Source of the DNA: Anaerolineaceae bacterium
GTDB lineage: Bacteria; Chloroflexota; Anaerolineae; Anaerolineales; E44-bin32
Length of the DNA stretch: 62,151 nucleotides
Assembly (NCBI GenBank): GCA_020350285.1
Contig: CP070708.1
Span: 2,274,296 to 2,336,446 of the forward strand
Reading direction: 5' to 3'
Shown here: positions 1 to 9,305 of the stretch, one piece after another
How positions within the stretch are numbered: the stretch's first letter is position 1
Layout: every line of letters begins with the position of its first letter
Translations under genes and position numbers: made by a program
The notes under the pieces: model-generated
What the model was told of the DNA's origin: nothing
The model's database searches: none
The model's input: the letters and a program-made list of their open reading frames with translations, nothing else

Positions 1-143
1 TTGCTTGGGGTCTCTAGGTGGGGTAGGTTTCCAGCTTGGTAGATAATTGACTGATTATATCCATCGCGAAAATTAATTTCCAAGCGTATCGCCGTCACAG
101 TGGCGATATATTTTTTTGTGAATTACTCGGATCGTGGCGACAT

Positions 144-1844
144 CTAGGGTGTATCGAATATTGTGTCTAACTCACTGTCCGGCACATCGAACACGCTATC
201 ATGCGGAGGCAGCTTCTCGTGCACCATCCATTCTGGAAGGCGGTCATCTTCCTTGGTAAAACCCGCCCTGGTGTTAAACTCACGCTCCATTAAGATCACC
301 TCACGGCCAAGCTTACGAAGATACTCTTCACCAACGCCCCAGCCATACTTTGCATTGATCAGATCCGGGATGATCGTATTATCGGTAGAGAAGCCAAAGG
401 TTCCCATGGCGCACACACCGAGTGTGTCATAGGCGGCCACGTTGTATTGACCGTTGCGAGAGACCTCGACCTGTCCGCTGGCATCGAGATGATCAATTTT
501 TGCACGGATTGTCAGCCCACAGGTGTGGTCCGCGCCCTGTGGAGAGGTGGCATATGTGACTCCTGTTCCCTTGATCGCACGAGGATCATAGGCTGAAATC
601 GCCTGTCCTTTTACGATTGGCACCCGGTGAATCCCGAAAACCTTCGCCGCATGCGCTGCGCCATTGCCGAGGTTGTGGCCCAATGGAGTCCCTCTCGCAA
701 TCTCTTCCATAAGCTGTAATGCGCGCTCAGAATCACCAAAATCCATCAGTCCAGCTTCCGCTGCGATTCCCAACGCCGCACCCACGTCGATGGTATCCAC
801 CCCCATATCATTGGCAATGTGATTGAGGCGCGCAATGATATCTGGATCATCGATACCCAGGTTGGATCCCATCAATCCTAGCGTCTCGAACTCTAATGGT
901 GTGACGAGGGTTTCACCCTCCGGCCCGGCATATAGATTCGAGCAGCGGATGGTGCACCCCGGCATGCAGGCGTGCGAGATTTCTCCACCGCGAGATCGAT
1001 TGAGATCACGAATTGATTCCCCACTGATCTTTTCCGCAGCATCGAAGTTGCCCGCCGAAAAATTATGAGTAGGCATGCCACCGAAAGTGTTGCACATATT
1101 GACCATGGCCGCAGTTCCGAATTCTTTGTAAGTCTCGGTCTGCGGATGTTCATGTAACCCCTGAAGGTAGCGACGCGATGATTCTCCGAAGAGCGTTTCG
1201 TCCACCAATCGTGGTTTGTTGCTTCTCGGTTGATCCAATACGATCGCTTTCAGTCGTTTGGACCCCATCACGGCGCCCAGTCCACCGCGCGCCGAGATAC
1301 GTGTAAGGTTGCGGTCTTTGTCGATATGGGTGACGCCCGCCGCTTGATATAGCCGCTCACCTCCAGGACCTATGGCAGAGATTCCAATCCTGCTATCATA
1401 ACGCTCAATCAGTCGCTCGGCCGTATCTTTGAGACCGAGGCCAACAAAATCATCCGCCGGCTCCAGCCGCGCACCCTCAGCATTGATGTAGAGTATCTTC
1501 CAGCTCTTATCTAGTGGAGGACCACCCTCCAGGATTACCGCCTGAAGCCCTAGCCAAACCATCCGCAAACCTGTGGTCCCACCCGCGTTAGACTCCTTGA
1601 CACCACCGGTCAAGGGGCTTTTTCCGCCTACTGAAATACGGTCGCAACTAGACAGCATGTGTCCAGTTAAAAGACCTGGAGCCCATATCAACTTGTTATG
1701 AGGACCAAGCGGGTCGCATCTGGGTGGGACTTCATCGAGCAGAAAGCGAGCCACCAACCCGCGCCCGCCCAGCCGCTGCCAGGTTTCGGGCACTTGTTCG
1801 TAGCGGATGTCGTCGGTCTCAAGGTTGACGCGCAAGATTTTCAT
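144..1844 (-). CDS. Aldehyde:ferredoxin oxidoreductase (AOR) family protein
   Basis: A tungsten- or molybdenum-pterin oxidoreductase of the AOR family, which in known members oxidises aldehydes or related substrates with ferredoxin as acceptor, in the cytoplasm. The N-terminal half has the family's glycine-rich pterin-binding segments (GGRGL near residue 26, GGKSPLTGG near 73, ARGGLGAVMGSKRLKA near 185). A [4Fe-4S] site is visible as CMPGCTIRC around 293-301, with a fourth Cys in GVCAMGTF around 479. At about 566 residues it is slightly shorter than the ~605-residue archaeal enzymes but complete at both ends. No moaD-like or ferredoxin gene is adjacent, although the left edge hides what lies downstream. 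Substrate cannot be read from sequence. Confidence 0.9.
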   Translation of the reverse strand: MKILRVNLETDDIRYEQVPETWQRLGGRGLVARFLLDEVPPRCDPLGPHNKLIWAPGLLTGHMLSSCDRISVGGKSPLTGGVKESNAGGTTGLRMVWLGLQAVILEGGPPLDKSWKILYINAEGARLEPADDFVGLGLKDTAERLIERYDSRIGISAIGPGGERLYQAAGVTHIDKDRNLTRISARGGLGAVMGSKRLKAIVLDQPRSNKPRLVDETLFGESSRRYLQGLHEHPQTETYKEFGTAAMVNMCNTFGGMPTHNFSAGNFDAAEKISGESIRDLNRSRGGEISHACMPGCTIRCSNLYAGPEGETLVTPLEFETLGLMGSNLGIDDPDIIARLNHIANDMGVDTIDVGAALGIAAEAGLMDFGDSERALQLMEEIARGTPLGHNLGNGAAHAAKVFGIHRVPIVKGQAISAYDPRAIKGTGVTYATSPQGADHTCGLTIRAKIDHLDASGQVEVSRNGQYNVAAYDTLGVCAMGTFGFSTDNTIIPDLINAKYGWGVGEEYLRKLGREVILMEREFNTRAGFTKEDDRLPEWMVHEKLPPHDSVFDVPDSELDTIFDTP

Positions 1845-2085
1845 GTTATTACCGATCCAATATCATTTAAGCTGAGCCAGCATCTGTCACTTGACAGCCT
1901 ATCGAGATACATCTCATCAAATTCGGTTATCATGCATCACATCTTTTGAACCGTACGGACTGTTTCAAGTAATGCATATGGAATGGTTTGATTCAACCCT
2001 CACGGCTGCTCAAATTGGTTCGTAGCAGGGGAGGCGATTCTCGAGTAGGGCCAAAAAACATTGCCCAATTTCCAAGCATAGATAT

Positions 2086-2439
2086 TTACTTATCTACTAT
2101 AGGTTCGTATCTCTCATAGTATCCAAGAACTCGCCCATTTGAATCTCTTACAACACGCATAAATATCCTATGACCTTCTTCCTCGCTAATTTCCCGCTCT
2201 TCAAGATTTTCGTGGATCATCAAATGAAGAATCTCCTTTATGATCGCTTGGGATTTTTCGTTGTGGCATTCGAGCAATGATCTCCCGATTAGATCTTCTC
2301 CACCTTCGTAATGCGCGATTGCTGCACGATTCATATACCTCGTGACATGCTCTGTATCGGCGAATAAGATCGGAGACTTAATACTTTCGAGGATAGCGGC
2401 CATGTGAGATTTCTTGAGCATCGATCCTTTACTGTTCAA
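2086..2439 (-). CDS. PAS-domain protein, probably 5'-truncated or frameshifted
   Basis: A small single-PAS protein of 117 residues if started at the TTG at 2439. PAS features are SIKSPILFADTEHVTRYMN near residue 20 and a C-terminal strand ending in GYYERYEPIV. There is no kinase or output domain. The same frame stays open upstream to a TGA at 2545-2547 and encodes a plausible coiled-coil lead-in (HESRKQKEIQELN) with no start codon before the TTG. A second frame, open from 2669 to 2436, could hold the rest of an older N-terminus. I read this as a gene whose 5' part has been shifted out of frame. It may still be expressed from TTG. The ligand and partner are unknown. Confidence 0.6.
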   Translation of the reverse strand: MNSKGSMLKKSHMAAILESIKSPILFADTEHVTRYMNRAAIAHYEGGEDLIGRSLLECHNEKSQAIIKEILHLMIHENLEEREISEEEGHRIFMRVVRDSNGRVLGYYERYEPIVDK

Positions 2440-2715
2440 CTCTTGAATTTCCTTCTGCTTACGAGATTCATGTCGAGTATAAAACGAAACCCTATGGATA
2501 GCTGTGTGGCCAAGGCTTGGAAAACCACCATACCACGAATCATATCATCCCAGCGAGGGGTAAGGCTCGCGAAAATAACGGGTCTTGCTGTCATCAAAGG
2601 ACCATCTTGGACGTCTTCTGAATCGCCTTCCCTAATTAATAATGAATAACATCTCGCGGGGAAATACATCTCAAAAGAATCACTTATTGGGCTTTAAGGT
2701 CCGCAAATCCGAGGT

Positions 2716-5082
2716 TTAAACGCATTCTTCAAGGGCGTTTGCAATTGAAGCCAGTAGGAGTTCGGCATGCTCCTGGTTAAAAACAATCGGAGGGCGGATC
2801 TTGAGAACATTGCGGTTTGGTCCGGTCGTACCGATCAGAACGTTGTTTTGACGCATATGATTCATGACCCTGCGAGCCAGGTCTGTATCAGAGGAACCAT
2901 CGGTGGTGAGCACATCAAGACCCAGGAGCAATCCTGCTCCGTGGGGTTCCCCCAAGACAGGGTAGTCATTCCGTAACTCCATTAGTCTTTCGCTGAGATA
3001 ATTTCCCACAATAAGAGCATTCTGCTGGAGCCCTTCTACCTCGATCACGTCCAGGACGGCCAGTCCGGCAGCACAGGAGACTGGATTACCGCCGAAGGTG
3101 TTGAAGTAGCCAGTGTCAGCAGCCAGGGCTTCGGCAATTACAGGTCGGGTCACCACGGCTGCGAGGGGGTGTCCATTCCCCATGGGTTTGCCCATCGTCA
3201 CAATGTCTGGCACAACATCGTCGAACTCGAAACCCCAGAAATGCTGGCCGAAACGTCCAAAACCGACCTGAACCTCATCCGAAACACACAACCCGCCGGC
3301 ACGGCGGAGCTCATCGCACAGGATGCGGAGATACCCGCTTGGTGGTGTGTAAATACCATCACTGGTGAAACCTGAGTCAAAGATCAGCATAGCTGGTCGG
3401 TGGCTCCGCTCTCCCAAGGTCCTGAGGGCCTCATGCAAGCCAGAATCCGGTTCGCGAAAGGTGGTGTTGGAAAGCGGTGCGTAATAGGTTGCCACATGGG
3501 CCGGCAGTTTCTCATATGGAACTTCTTCACTGCTGAACCCGATGATGGCATCGCTGTTGCCGTGGTAGGAGTGCCCGGTGATCAGGGCGCCATCATTGCC
3601 CGAAACCAATTTCGCCATACGCCAGGCAAGCTCGTTGGCCTCCGTCCCAGTACACACGAATGTGCACACACTTAGCGGTTCCGGCAACCGGCTGGTAATC
3701 CGCTCAGCCAGTTCTAGGATCAGGTCGTGCAAATAGCGTGTACTGGTATTCAACTTCCGAGTCTGGTGGGAGATCGCTTTCACCACGTGAGGGTGACAGT
3801 GCCCGACATGTGGGACATTGTTATAAGCATCCAAGTAGCGGTCCCCCTCATCATCGTACAACCACACTCCTTCGCCTCGCACAATATGGAGGGGACTTTC
3901 GTAGAACAGGTAAGCGATGGGACCCAACAAATGTTCACGGCGCTCTAGTTGGGCTGATCGATTCTCTTTCGAAACCCTTTTGGATGGCACGAGGCCTTCA
4001 CTTTCCCAAAACCCACACGCCCTGAAATACCGCCTGGTGACCTCTGCCGGATCCAGGTTGCGCCATGTCGCCAAATTAACCCACACACGGTCGACATATC
4101 CGGCGATGTATTCCCGATTATCCGGGTAAAGGTTCACCCGCCAGCTTCCGATCACGTTCAACATCGTCATACGGGTTGCGATCAAATCATATAGGAGAGT
4201 CAGTTCTAGGGGCTCGAGCGGGGTGATTTCATGGTAAGCCGTAATGGCCTCCTCAGCAAAGTCTAGAGGGTCCTCCTGCGCACTAAACATATCAGCGATT
4301 AAGATGGCCAGGTCCATAACCAGGGGTGTATAGATCATGTCCCCAAAATCGAGAATGCCGACGATTTTGCCAGGCTCATCCTCTGCCACCACTAAATTAT
4401 TGGGGACAAAATCATTATGAATGATCTGGCTACGTAATTTGGGGATCTCAGGGAGTACCACCCTTTCGAAGCGGTCTAGAAAGTAGCCAGCCAACTGGCG
4501 GTGCTCCGGATCCGGTACATGATGCAAATAACCTCTGAGCGCTGCAGCTTGCTTCAAGTCCCACAGGAGTTCATATTTGGCGGCGGGATGGTAGAAACCG
4601 CGCAATGCGCGGGCGAGGCGCGCCAGGCAGGCTCCCAACGGGCGGTACAGAGCACGGCTGGTCAACCCATCCAGCGGGTAACAGCCCGGCATGTAGGTCA
4701 GTACGTGGACATAGTGAGATCGTCCGTCATTGGCCTGGATCCTCTCAAGGGCAGATTCGTTTCGAGAATAAAGGACCCGCGGCACAGGTAGCTCGGGATC
4801 AACCCGCGCGATATGAGCTACGGCTTCAACCTGCATCATGAGGACAGCAGGGTCCATGGCACTGTTGGCGATTTTTATGACGAATTGGTCTCCGCGTGGT
4901 GTATCGATCCGAAAATTCTGGTCCCGCTCGCTGTCGAGTGAGGAAATGGTGCCGTCAAGCCCGTACAGATCCCTAGCCAATTCTAATGCCTCTTCGGTCG
5001 AAAAGAACGGCGGTTGGGTATCTAATATCCCAGCCTGGTTGTGGTTACCATCGGTCTCAGAAATAATCTCCGTTGTTGACAT
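2716..5082 (-). CDS. Fused APH-type kinase + class-III PLP enzyme (phospho-lyase/aminotransferase)
   Basis: A two-domain enzyme of 788 residues. Residues ~25-340 are an aminoglycoside-phosphotransferase-fold kinase with the catalytic loop HNDFVPNN (222-229) and metal-binding ILDFGD (243-248). Residues ~375-788 are a class-III PLP domain with SDEVQVGFGRFG (601-612) and the PLP lysine in TMGKPMGNGHP (K632). The PLP half resembles the ethanolamine-phosphate / 5-phosphohydroxylysine phospho-lyase branch. The kinase half resembles hydroxylysine kinase. The natural reading is that the kinase phosphorylates an amino alcohol and the lyase eliminates phosphate and ammonia from it. That is inference from family knowledge; the substrate is not fixed. 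It sits upstream of, and on the same strand as nothing but, the damaged PAS gene, with a second class-III enzyme 250 bp away. Confidence 0.85.
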   Translation of the reverse strand: MSTTEIISETDGNHNQAGILDTQPPFFSTEEALELARDLYGLDGTISSLDSERDQNFRIDTPRGDQFVIKIANSAMDPAVLMMQVEAVAHIARVDPELPVPRVLYSRNESALERIQANDGRSHYVHVLTYMPGCYPLDGLTSRALYRPLGACLARLARALRGFYHPAAKYELLWDLKQAAALRGYLHHVPDPEHRQLAGYFLDRFERVVLPEIPKLRSQIIHNDFVPNNLVVAEDEPGKIVGILDFGDMIYTPLVMDLAILIADMFSAQEDPLDFAEEAITAYHEITPLEPLELTLLYDLIATRMTMLNVIGSWRVNLYPDNREYIAGYVDRVWVNLATWRNLDPAEVTRRYFRACGFWESEGLVPSKRVSKENRSAQLERREHLLGPIAYLFYESPLHIVRGEGVWLYDDEGDRYLDAYNNVPHVGHCHPHVVKAISHQTRKLNTSTRYLHDLILELAERITSRLPEPLSVCTFVCTGTEANELAWRMAKLVSGNDGALITGHSYHGNSDAIIGFSSEEVPYEKLPAHVATYYAPLSNTTFREPDSGLHEALRTLGERSHRPAMLIFDSGFTSDGIYTPPSGYLRILCDELRRAGGLCVSDEVQVGFGRFGQHFWGFEFDDVVPDIVTMGKPMGNGHPLAAVVTRPVIAEALAADTGYFNTFGGNPVSCAAGLAVLDVIEVEGLQQNALIVGNYLSERLMELRNDYPVLGEPHGAGLLLGLDVLTTDGSSDTDLARRVMNHMRQNNVLIGTTGPNRNVLKIRPPIVFNQEHAELLLASIANALEECV

Positions 5083-5333
5083 AACCTATCTCATATGATC
5101 CAACAAGATGTAAGTTTTCAGATGGTGCTCTCGAGGTTGTCTAATAAAGTATTGTACAGGAAAACCAGGGGCAGGCGGTATCTGGCTATGATGAAAAGTG
5201 CACTGAAGTCATTCTATTAGGTGATTCATAGATCTTAAAATGCGTGGAAAGCGGGAATGAAAATTTCCCACTCTCTTATGAACAGTTCATAGCTTCACAG
5301 CAGTGCAGTGGGAGCGAATGGACTTAATATGAA

Positions 5334-6602
5334 TCATCCAGTCACCTCCCCAAGCGACTCCTCGAAGACCTCTATCGCCTGATCAATCTGTTCTGATGTC
5401 ACCACAAGCGGCGGGATAAAACGAATGGTGTTGTCCCACGGTCCACATGTCAGCAACAGGAGTCTCCTCTCCAGACAAGCGTGCACCACCGCTTTCGCGG
5501 TATCTTTATCCGGGCGCCCATCGGTCCCTGTAAACTCAGCCCCAATCATCAAACCCAGGCCCCGTAGATCTCCGATCACTGGGTAGGTCTCTTGGAGTTG
5601 AGCCAACCCCGACATGAATTGACCTCCCCGAGCCTGAGCGTTCTCCAGCAGCTCCTGGTCGCGGATGACCCTTATGGTCGCTGCCGCTGCGGCGCATGCC
5701 ACCGCGTTACCGCCATAAGTGCCACCGTGAGATCCAGGCGTCCACTTCTCCATCAAATCCATGCGCGCGATCACCCCTGAAAGCGGCAACCCAGAGGCAA
5801 GACCTTTTGCGAGGGTTAAGATATCTGGTGTGATCTCAAAGTGTTCAAAAGCGAACCATTGTCCCGTGCGTCCGAAGCCGGATTGAATCTCATCAGCGAT
5901 GAGAAGGATCCCATGCTCGTCACAGATTTGCCGGATACCTTGCAGGAAATCGGCAGGAGGCACGACATATCCACCCTCCCCAAGGACAGGCTCAATGAGA
6001 ATCGCAGCCGTCTCTTGCGGCGCAGTCTGTGTGATGAACAAATGCCGTAGCTCTTCCAGACACCACGCACTGGTCACCTTGGGCTCCCAGCCGTATCGAT
6101 AAGCATAAGGATATGGCGCAACAAACACGCCTGGCATCAGAGGTTGATATCCGGCGCGGTAAATGGTCTTGCTGGTCGTTAGTGACATCGTGCCTACCGT
6201 ACGTCCATGGAAAGAACCTTGAAAAACGATTACATTCGGCCTTCCGGTTGCCACTCGAGCCAGCTTAACGGCCCCCTCCACGGCTTCCGCACCGCTGTTA
6301 CTAAAGAAGATCCCATCGAGCTTCGGAGGAAGGATCGATCGGAGTTCCTCAACCAAAGCCAGTAGAGGCGGGTGGAATACGATATTCGCTTGGCCGTGGA
6401 GAAGCTTTCCTGCCTGCTCTTGGACCGCGCGAACCACATCGGGATGGCAGTGCCCAGTGTTGGTCACACCGATCCCTGTTGTAAAATCTAAGTACGCGTT
6501 CCCATCTTCGTCGTATACGAAACTACCTTCTCCGCGTTCGGCGATGATGTCAGTGTAACGATACCAAACTGGTGATACAAAACTGAGATTGTTACTCTTC
6601 AT
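5334..6602 (-). CDS. Class-III aminotransferase, 4-aminobutyrate aminotransferase-like
   Basis: A PLP-dependent omega-aminotransferase (GabT/ornithine aminotransferase class) of 422 residues, the usual length. Visible landmarks are the N-terminal substrate loop ending GITNTGHCHP-like (GVTNTGHCHP, 44-53), the cofactor-phosphate loop FSNSGAEAVEGAVKLAR (100-116), DEIQSGFGRTG (237-247) and the PLP lysine in LAKGLASGLPLSG (K266). It transfers an amino group from a terminal-amino substrate to 2-oxoglutarate in family members. Lying upstream of the kinase/phospho-lyase fusion on the same strand, it may act in the same amine-degradation route. The 250 bp gap argues against a tight operon. Exact substrate is unassigned. 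Confidence 0.88.
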   Translation of the reverse strand: MKSNNLSFVSPVWYRYTDIIAERGEGSFVYDEDGNAYLDFTTGIGVTNTGHCHPDVVRAVQEQAGKLLHGQANIVFHPPLLALVEELRSILPPKLDGIFFSNSGAEAVEGAVKLARVATGRPNVIVFQGSFHGRTVGTMSLTTSKTIYRAGYQPLMPGVFVAPYPYAYRYGWEPKVTSAWCLEELRHLFITQTAPQETAAILIEPVLGEGGYVVPPADFLQGIRQICDEHGILLIADEIQSGFGRTGQWFAFEHFEITPDILTLAKGLASGLPLSGVIARMDLMEKWTPGSHGGTYGGNAVACAAAAATIRVIRDQELLENAQARGGQFMSGLAQLQETYPVIGDLRGLGLMIGAEFTGTDGRPDKDTAKAVVHACLERRLLLLTCGPWDNTIRFIPPLVVTSEQIDQAIEVFEESLGEVTG

Positions 6603-6777
6603 GCTTTTCCCTCCAATCTCAACTCAACCAACAGCCTTTAGCACCCAGAGGTGACAGCTTCAGTTATTGCCTTGCGCGTTGGGACATCGAATCTCCACAC
6701 TCTTCCTTCCACATTAACCCCCACAAAGAAACCCCCTTCGCAGATGGCATGGGATTTGATTCATCCTGGTATCTCGA

Positions 6778-8115
6778 TTAAAGCACAGCCATGAAATACC
6801 CGAAAATGTATCCGGCCAAGGTGCTGAAGATCGTGACCAGCACAATATAGACCGAGGTCTTACGTCGTCCCAAGATGCGCCCAGTGACGAGGATGCTCTG
6901 AATCGATAATTCTGGATCGGCGAGGAGATACGCCAACAGCGGACCGCGATGCATCCCCAGATCAAGAAACATGCGCGCGATGGGCACCTCAACCAGTGTT
7001 GGAAAGTACATAAACACACCAAAGAGCACCCCCACCAGGTTGGCCCAGATCGTGTTCTTGCCGGCAAGCGTCTGCACCCACTGTTCAGGTAAGATCGCTT
7101 TGACCATGCCTGCGGCGACCACACCGACGATCAGCAAAGGGAAGATCTGCTTGACGAACTTCCAGGTCTCCCATAACCATCCTGCCAACTCATGCCTCTC
7201 AAAGCTGCGAACGGACACTACCCCGATGGAAGCGATCAAGACGGCCTCGACGAGAAGCCGCCCAGTGATTCCGACTTCCAAGCTTCCCTCTACCACGGTG
7301 GGCGCAGCTAACAACAACATAAGCGCGATCATTGCGACGGAAGCGTAAGTCCATCGATTGAAGCGCTCCAACACATGCTCCAGACCAAGATAGGCCACAG
7401 GCGCAGTCAGGACCAGCGTCAAGATTAACAACGCACCGTGAGGTGTAAGGTTCAGGCGCGTCAAGGCTGAAAGGACACCCCCTGGAACCTCAAAGGGGAG
7501 TTGCACAGAAAACCATGGCTCGGTAAGCAGGTCTATTTTTAGGGTTCCCACGATTAACACGACAACAAGCAGCAGGAATACCGCCCAGACGGCAGACCTG
7601 ACCGTCGCTTTCCCCTCAAACAACCCGGAATCCGCCATTTCCGCAGCGCGTTTAAGCTCCTCGCCTCTGAACAACCAGGCCATGATCATGCCAATGCTGA
7701 TCCCAAAGATGATCGACAACACGATCCGCGCCATGGCGATGTCCATCCCGATCGCAGCCCCGGTATAGGCGATGGCCAAGATGTTGACCGCCGGGCCAAC
7801 GAAAAGGAATGTGATGGCAGCGCCTAAACCCGCGCCTCGTTTCCAGATACCAGCGAAGAGTGGCAATATGGTGCACGAGCACACCGCCAGAATAAAGCCT
7901 CCTACCGCTGCGGCTGGATAGCTGATCTTCTTTGGCGCTTTCGGACCAAGATATCGGGTGACGACCTCCCCCGGGATCATGGCGCTCATATAGCCCGCGA
8001 TGACAAATGCTGGCACGAGGCACAGCAAAACATGCGCAGCCAAGTAATCCAGAAGCCCTGTCCAGCCAGACCAGAGCAACCGGCCTAAGTAATCGAGTAT
8101 TGTCTCTATCGTCAT
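6778..8115 (-). CDS. ArsP-type permease (PF03773 family)
   Basis: A polytopic inner-membrane permease of 445 residues with eight or more hydrophobic segments. The signature CSCTILPLFAGIWKRGAGLG stretch is at about 80-99, followed by FLFVGPAVNI, and both are repeated in weaker form in the second half (FVKQIFPLLIVGVVAAGM). Members of this family export organoarsenicals or related (semi)metals, or Cu/Zn in the SO_0444 branch. It follows the redox protein and ArsR genes on the same strand, which supports a metal-responsive efflux role, although 252 bp with repeat-like sequence separate it from them. Specificity cannot be read from sequence. Confidence 0.85.
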   Translation of the reverse strand: MTIETILDYLGRLLWSGWTGLLDYLAAHVLLCLVPAFVIAGYMSAMIPGEVVTRYLGPKAPKKISYPAAAVGGFILAVCSCTILPLFAGIWKRGAGLGAAITFLFVGPAVNILAIAYTGAAIGMDIAMARIVLSIIFGISIGMIMAWLFRGEELKRAAEMADSGLFEGKATVRSAVWAVFLLLVVVLIVGTLKIDLLTEPWFSVQLPFEVPGGVLSALTRLNLTPHGALLILTLVLTAPVAYLGLEHVLERFNRWTYASVAMIALMLLLAAPTVVEGSLEVGITGRLLVEAVLIASIGVVSVRSFERHELAGWLWETWKFVKQIFPLLIVGVVAAGMVKAILPEQWVQTLAGKNTIWANLVGVLFGVFMYFPTLVEVPIARMFLDLGMHRGPLLAYLLADPELSIQSILVTGRILGRRKTSVYIVLVTIFSTLAGYIFGYFMAVL

Positions 8116-8367
8116 TTAGGGCACCTTAAGGTCTAGTTTACGAGCAGGTCAGATGATCGAAATGTCGCCTGTATTGAGATTTGCCCACTGATAAAGCGTT
8201 AATTGCCAAATTGCCTTACGAAAATTTGCTATGCTTCTAATCGGCATCGAGGCGGGCGCACAGCCGTGCGTCCCTACCTCATCTATTCGTCATCCTTCGA
8301 TCCTTCGTTGTGCCTAGGACATCGCTGACTCAGGATGACACCCTCCCAATGTCATCATGCCACCACA
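8116..8367. repeat. Intergenic spacer with GTCATCCTTCG-type repeat debris
   Basis: This gap holds no convincing gene. From about 8245 it carries short inverted stretches (GCGCACAGCCGTGCGTCC) and the motif CGTCATCCTTCG followed by TGACTCAGGATGAC. The same wording recurs in inverted order in the spacer at 11415-11460, which points to a dispersed intergenic element rather than regulatory sequence. Confidence 0.45.
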
Positions 8368-8637
8368 CTACTCATCGACCTCTAACGCCTCTCTCAGCAC
8401 AGCCACGATTTGTGTCATAGCTGGTACATGCCCCGAGATGACCAGCCTCTCATTCAGGACTAACCCCGGTGTTTTTAACAAGCCGTAGTTGAGGAACGCC
8501 TCCGGGTCCGTCACCTTCTCAACCGTCGCCTCATAAGCCGGATGCTCCTTCTTGATCTCCTCCACGGCTTGCTCGGTCAACTGAAACAATCGATCGCAAT
8601 TGGCACATCCAGGTCCAAGAACTTTGATCGCCAGCAT
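8368..8637 (-). CDS. Thioredoxin-family small redox protein (redox-active disulfide protein 2 type)
   Basis: An 89-residue thioredoxin-fold protein with the active-site motif GPGCANC at residues 8-14 and the conserved cis-proline region KTPGLVLNERLVISG. This minimal thioredoxin type is frequently encoded with ArsR regulators and ArsP-type permeases, and that arrangement is seen here: arsR lies 53 bp upstream and the permease downstream on the same strand. It may reduce metal-bound or oxidised cysteines, or shuttle the metal to the permease. The role is inferred from fold and neighbours. Confidence 0.88.
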   Translation of the reverse strand: MLAIKVLGPGCANCDRLFQLTEQAVEEIKKEHPAYEATVEKVTDPEAFLNYGLLKTPGLVLNERLVISGHVPAMTQIVAVLREALEVDE

Positions 8638-8690
8638 TGAACGCCTCTCCTTTTGAAGTCATGATCATGCCTAGACTATCTATCATCTGT

Positions 8691-9062
8691 TTACACACTA
8701 TCCGTGCATTTTGGACAAAGACAGGGAGTTGTAGGATGCTCTGTGAGCTCTCGGAAGGTGGGTTGTTGATCCTTGTTTCCGGCAAGAACTGCAGCCGTCT
8801 CCCGGGCCACATGCAATAAGTTACCCAGCGCGGTGTCCTTCAGCGCATAGAAAATAAATAGGCCTTCACGCCGGTCAATGACCAGATCGGCCTCTCGTAG
8901 ACGGGCCAACTGCTGAGAGATGTAGGCCTGACGTTGACCCAGGCGATTTTCAAGATGACAGACGCATGATTCCCCTTCCTCGCTCAAAACTTCCAAGATC
9001 TGCAGGCGAGTGGGGTGGCTCAGCGCTTTCATCATCTCTGCAGTTTGTTCGTGTCCTTCCAT
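8691..9062 (-). CDS. ArsR/SmtB-family metal- or redox-responsive repressor
   Basis: A 123-residue winged-helix repressor. The HTH is clear (MMKALSHPTRLQILEVLSEE, then the recognition region GQRQAYISQQLARLREADLV). Cysteines at CVC within SEEGESCVCHLE (about 32-34), and a C-terminal CLCPKC, are candidate metal ligands; the first pair matches the ELCVCDL-type site of arsenic sensors. A perfect operator lies immediately upstream of the start at 9078-9110, so autoregulation and control of the downstream redox protein and permease are expected. The inducing metal is not determined. Confidence 0.9.
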   Translation of the reverse strand: MEGHEQTAEMMKALSHPTRLQILEVLSEEGESCVCHLENRLGQRQAYISQQLARLREADLVIDRREGLFIFYALKDTALGNLLHVARETAAVLAGNKDQQPTFRELTEHPTTPCLCPKCTDSV

Positions 9063-9077
9063 AATCTTATTCCTCGT

Positions 9078-9110
9078 ACTATATTCAATATTTGCTATAT
9101 TGAATATAGT
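9078..9110. promoter_or_regulatory. Perfect 14-bp inverted repeat, probable ArsR operator
   Basis: Left arm ACTATATTCAATAT (9078-9091) and right arm ATATTGAATATAGT (9097-9110) are exact inverses separated by five bases. It lies 15 bp upstream of the arsR start codon, overlapping where its promoter must be, and it faces hypA on the other side. Size and AT-rich dyad fit ArsR/SmtB operators. Confidence 0.85.
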
Positions 9111-9305
9111 ACCTTACGTTTGGTAAATAGAAAAGGGGCTGATCGATGATCATAGTGTCCTGGATCGAGTTAATCACGAGGCACGTGCGAAGCTGCTCGT
9201 TTCATTATCATCCATTGGGTAGAGGTTGAGAGTACGATACAATAAGCCACTAGATCCAGTCGCCATAGATCCGAATAACCCATGAAACTCATGATGTGAA
9301 CGAAA

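Noticed and set aside
8116..8367. Riboswitch or attenuator in front of the permease
   Set aside because: The hairpins match dispersed repeat words seen at 11415-11460 and do not form a riboswitch-like layout.
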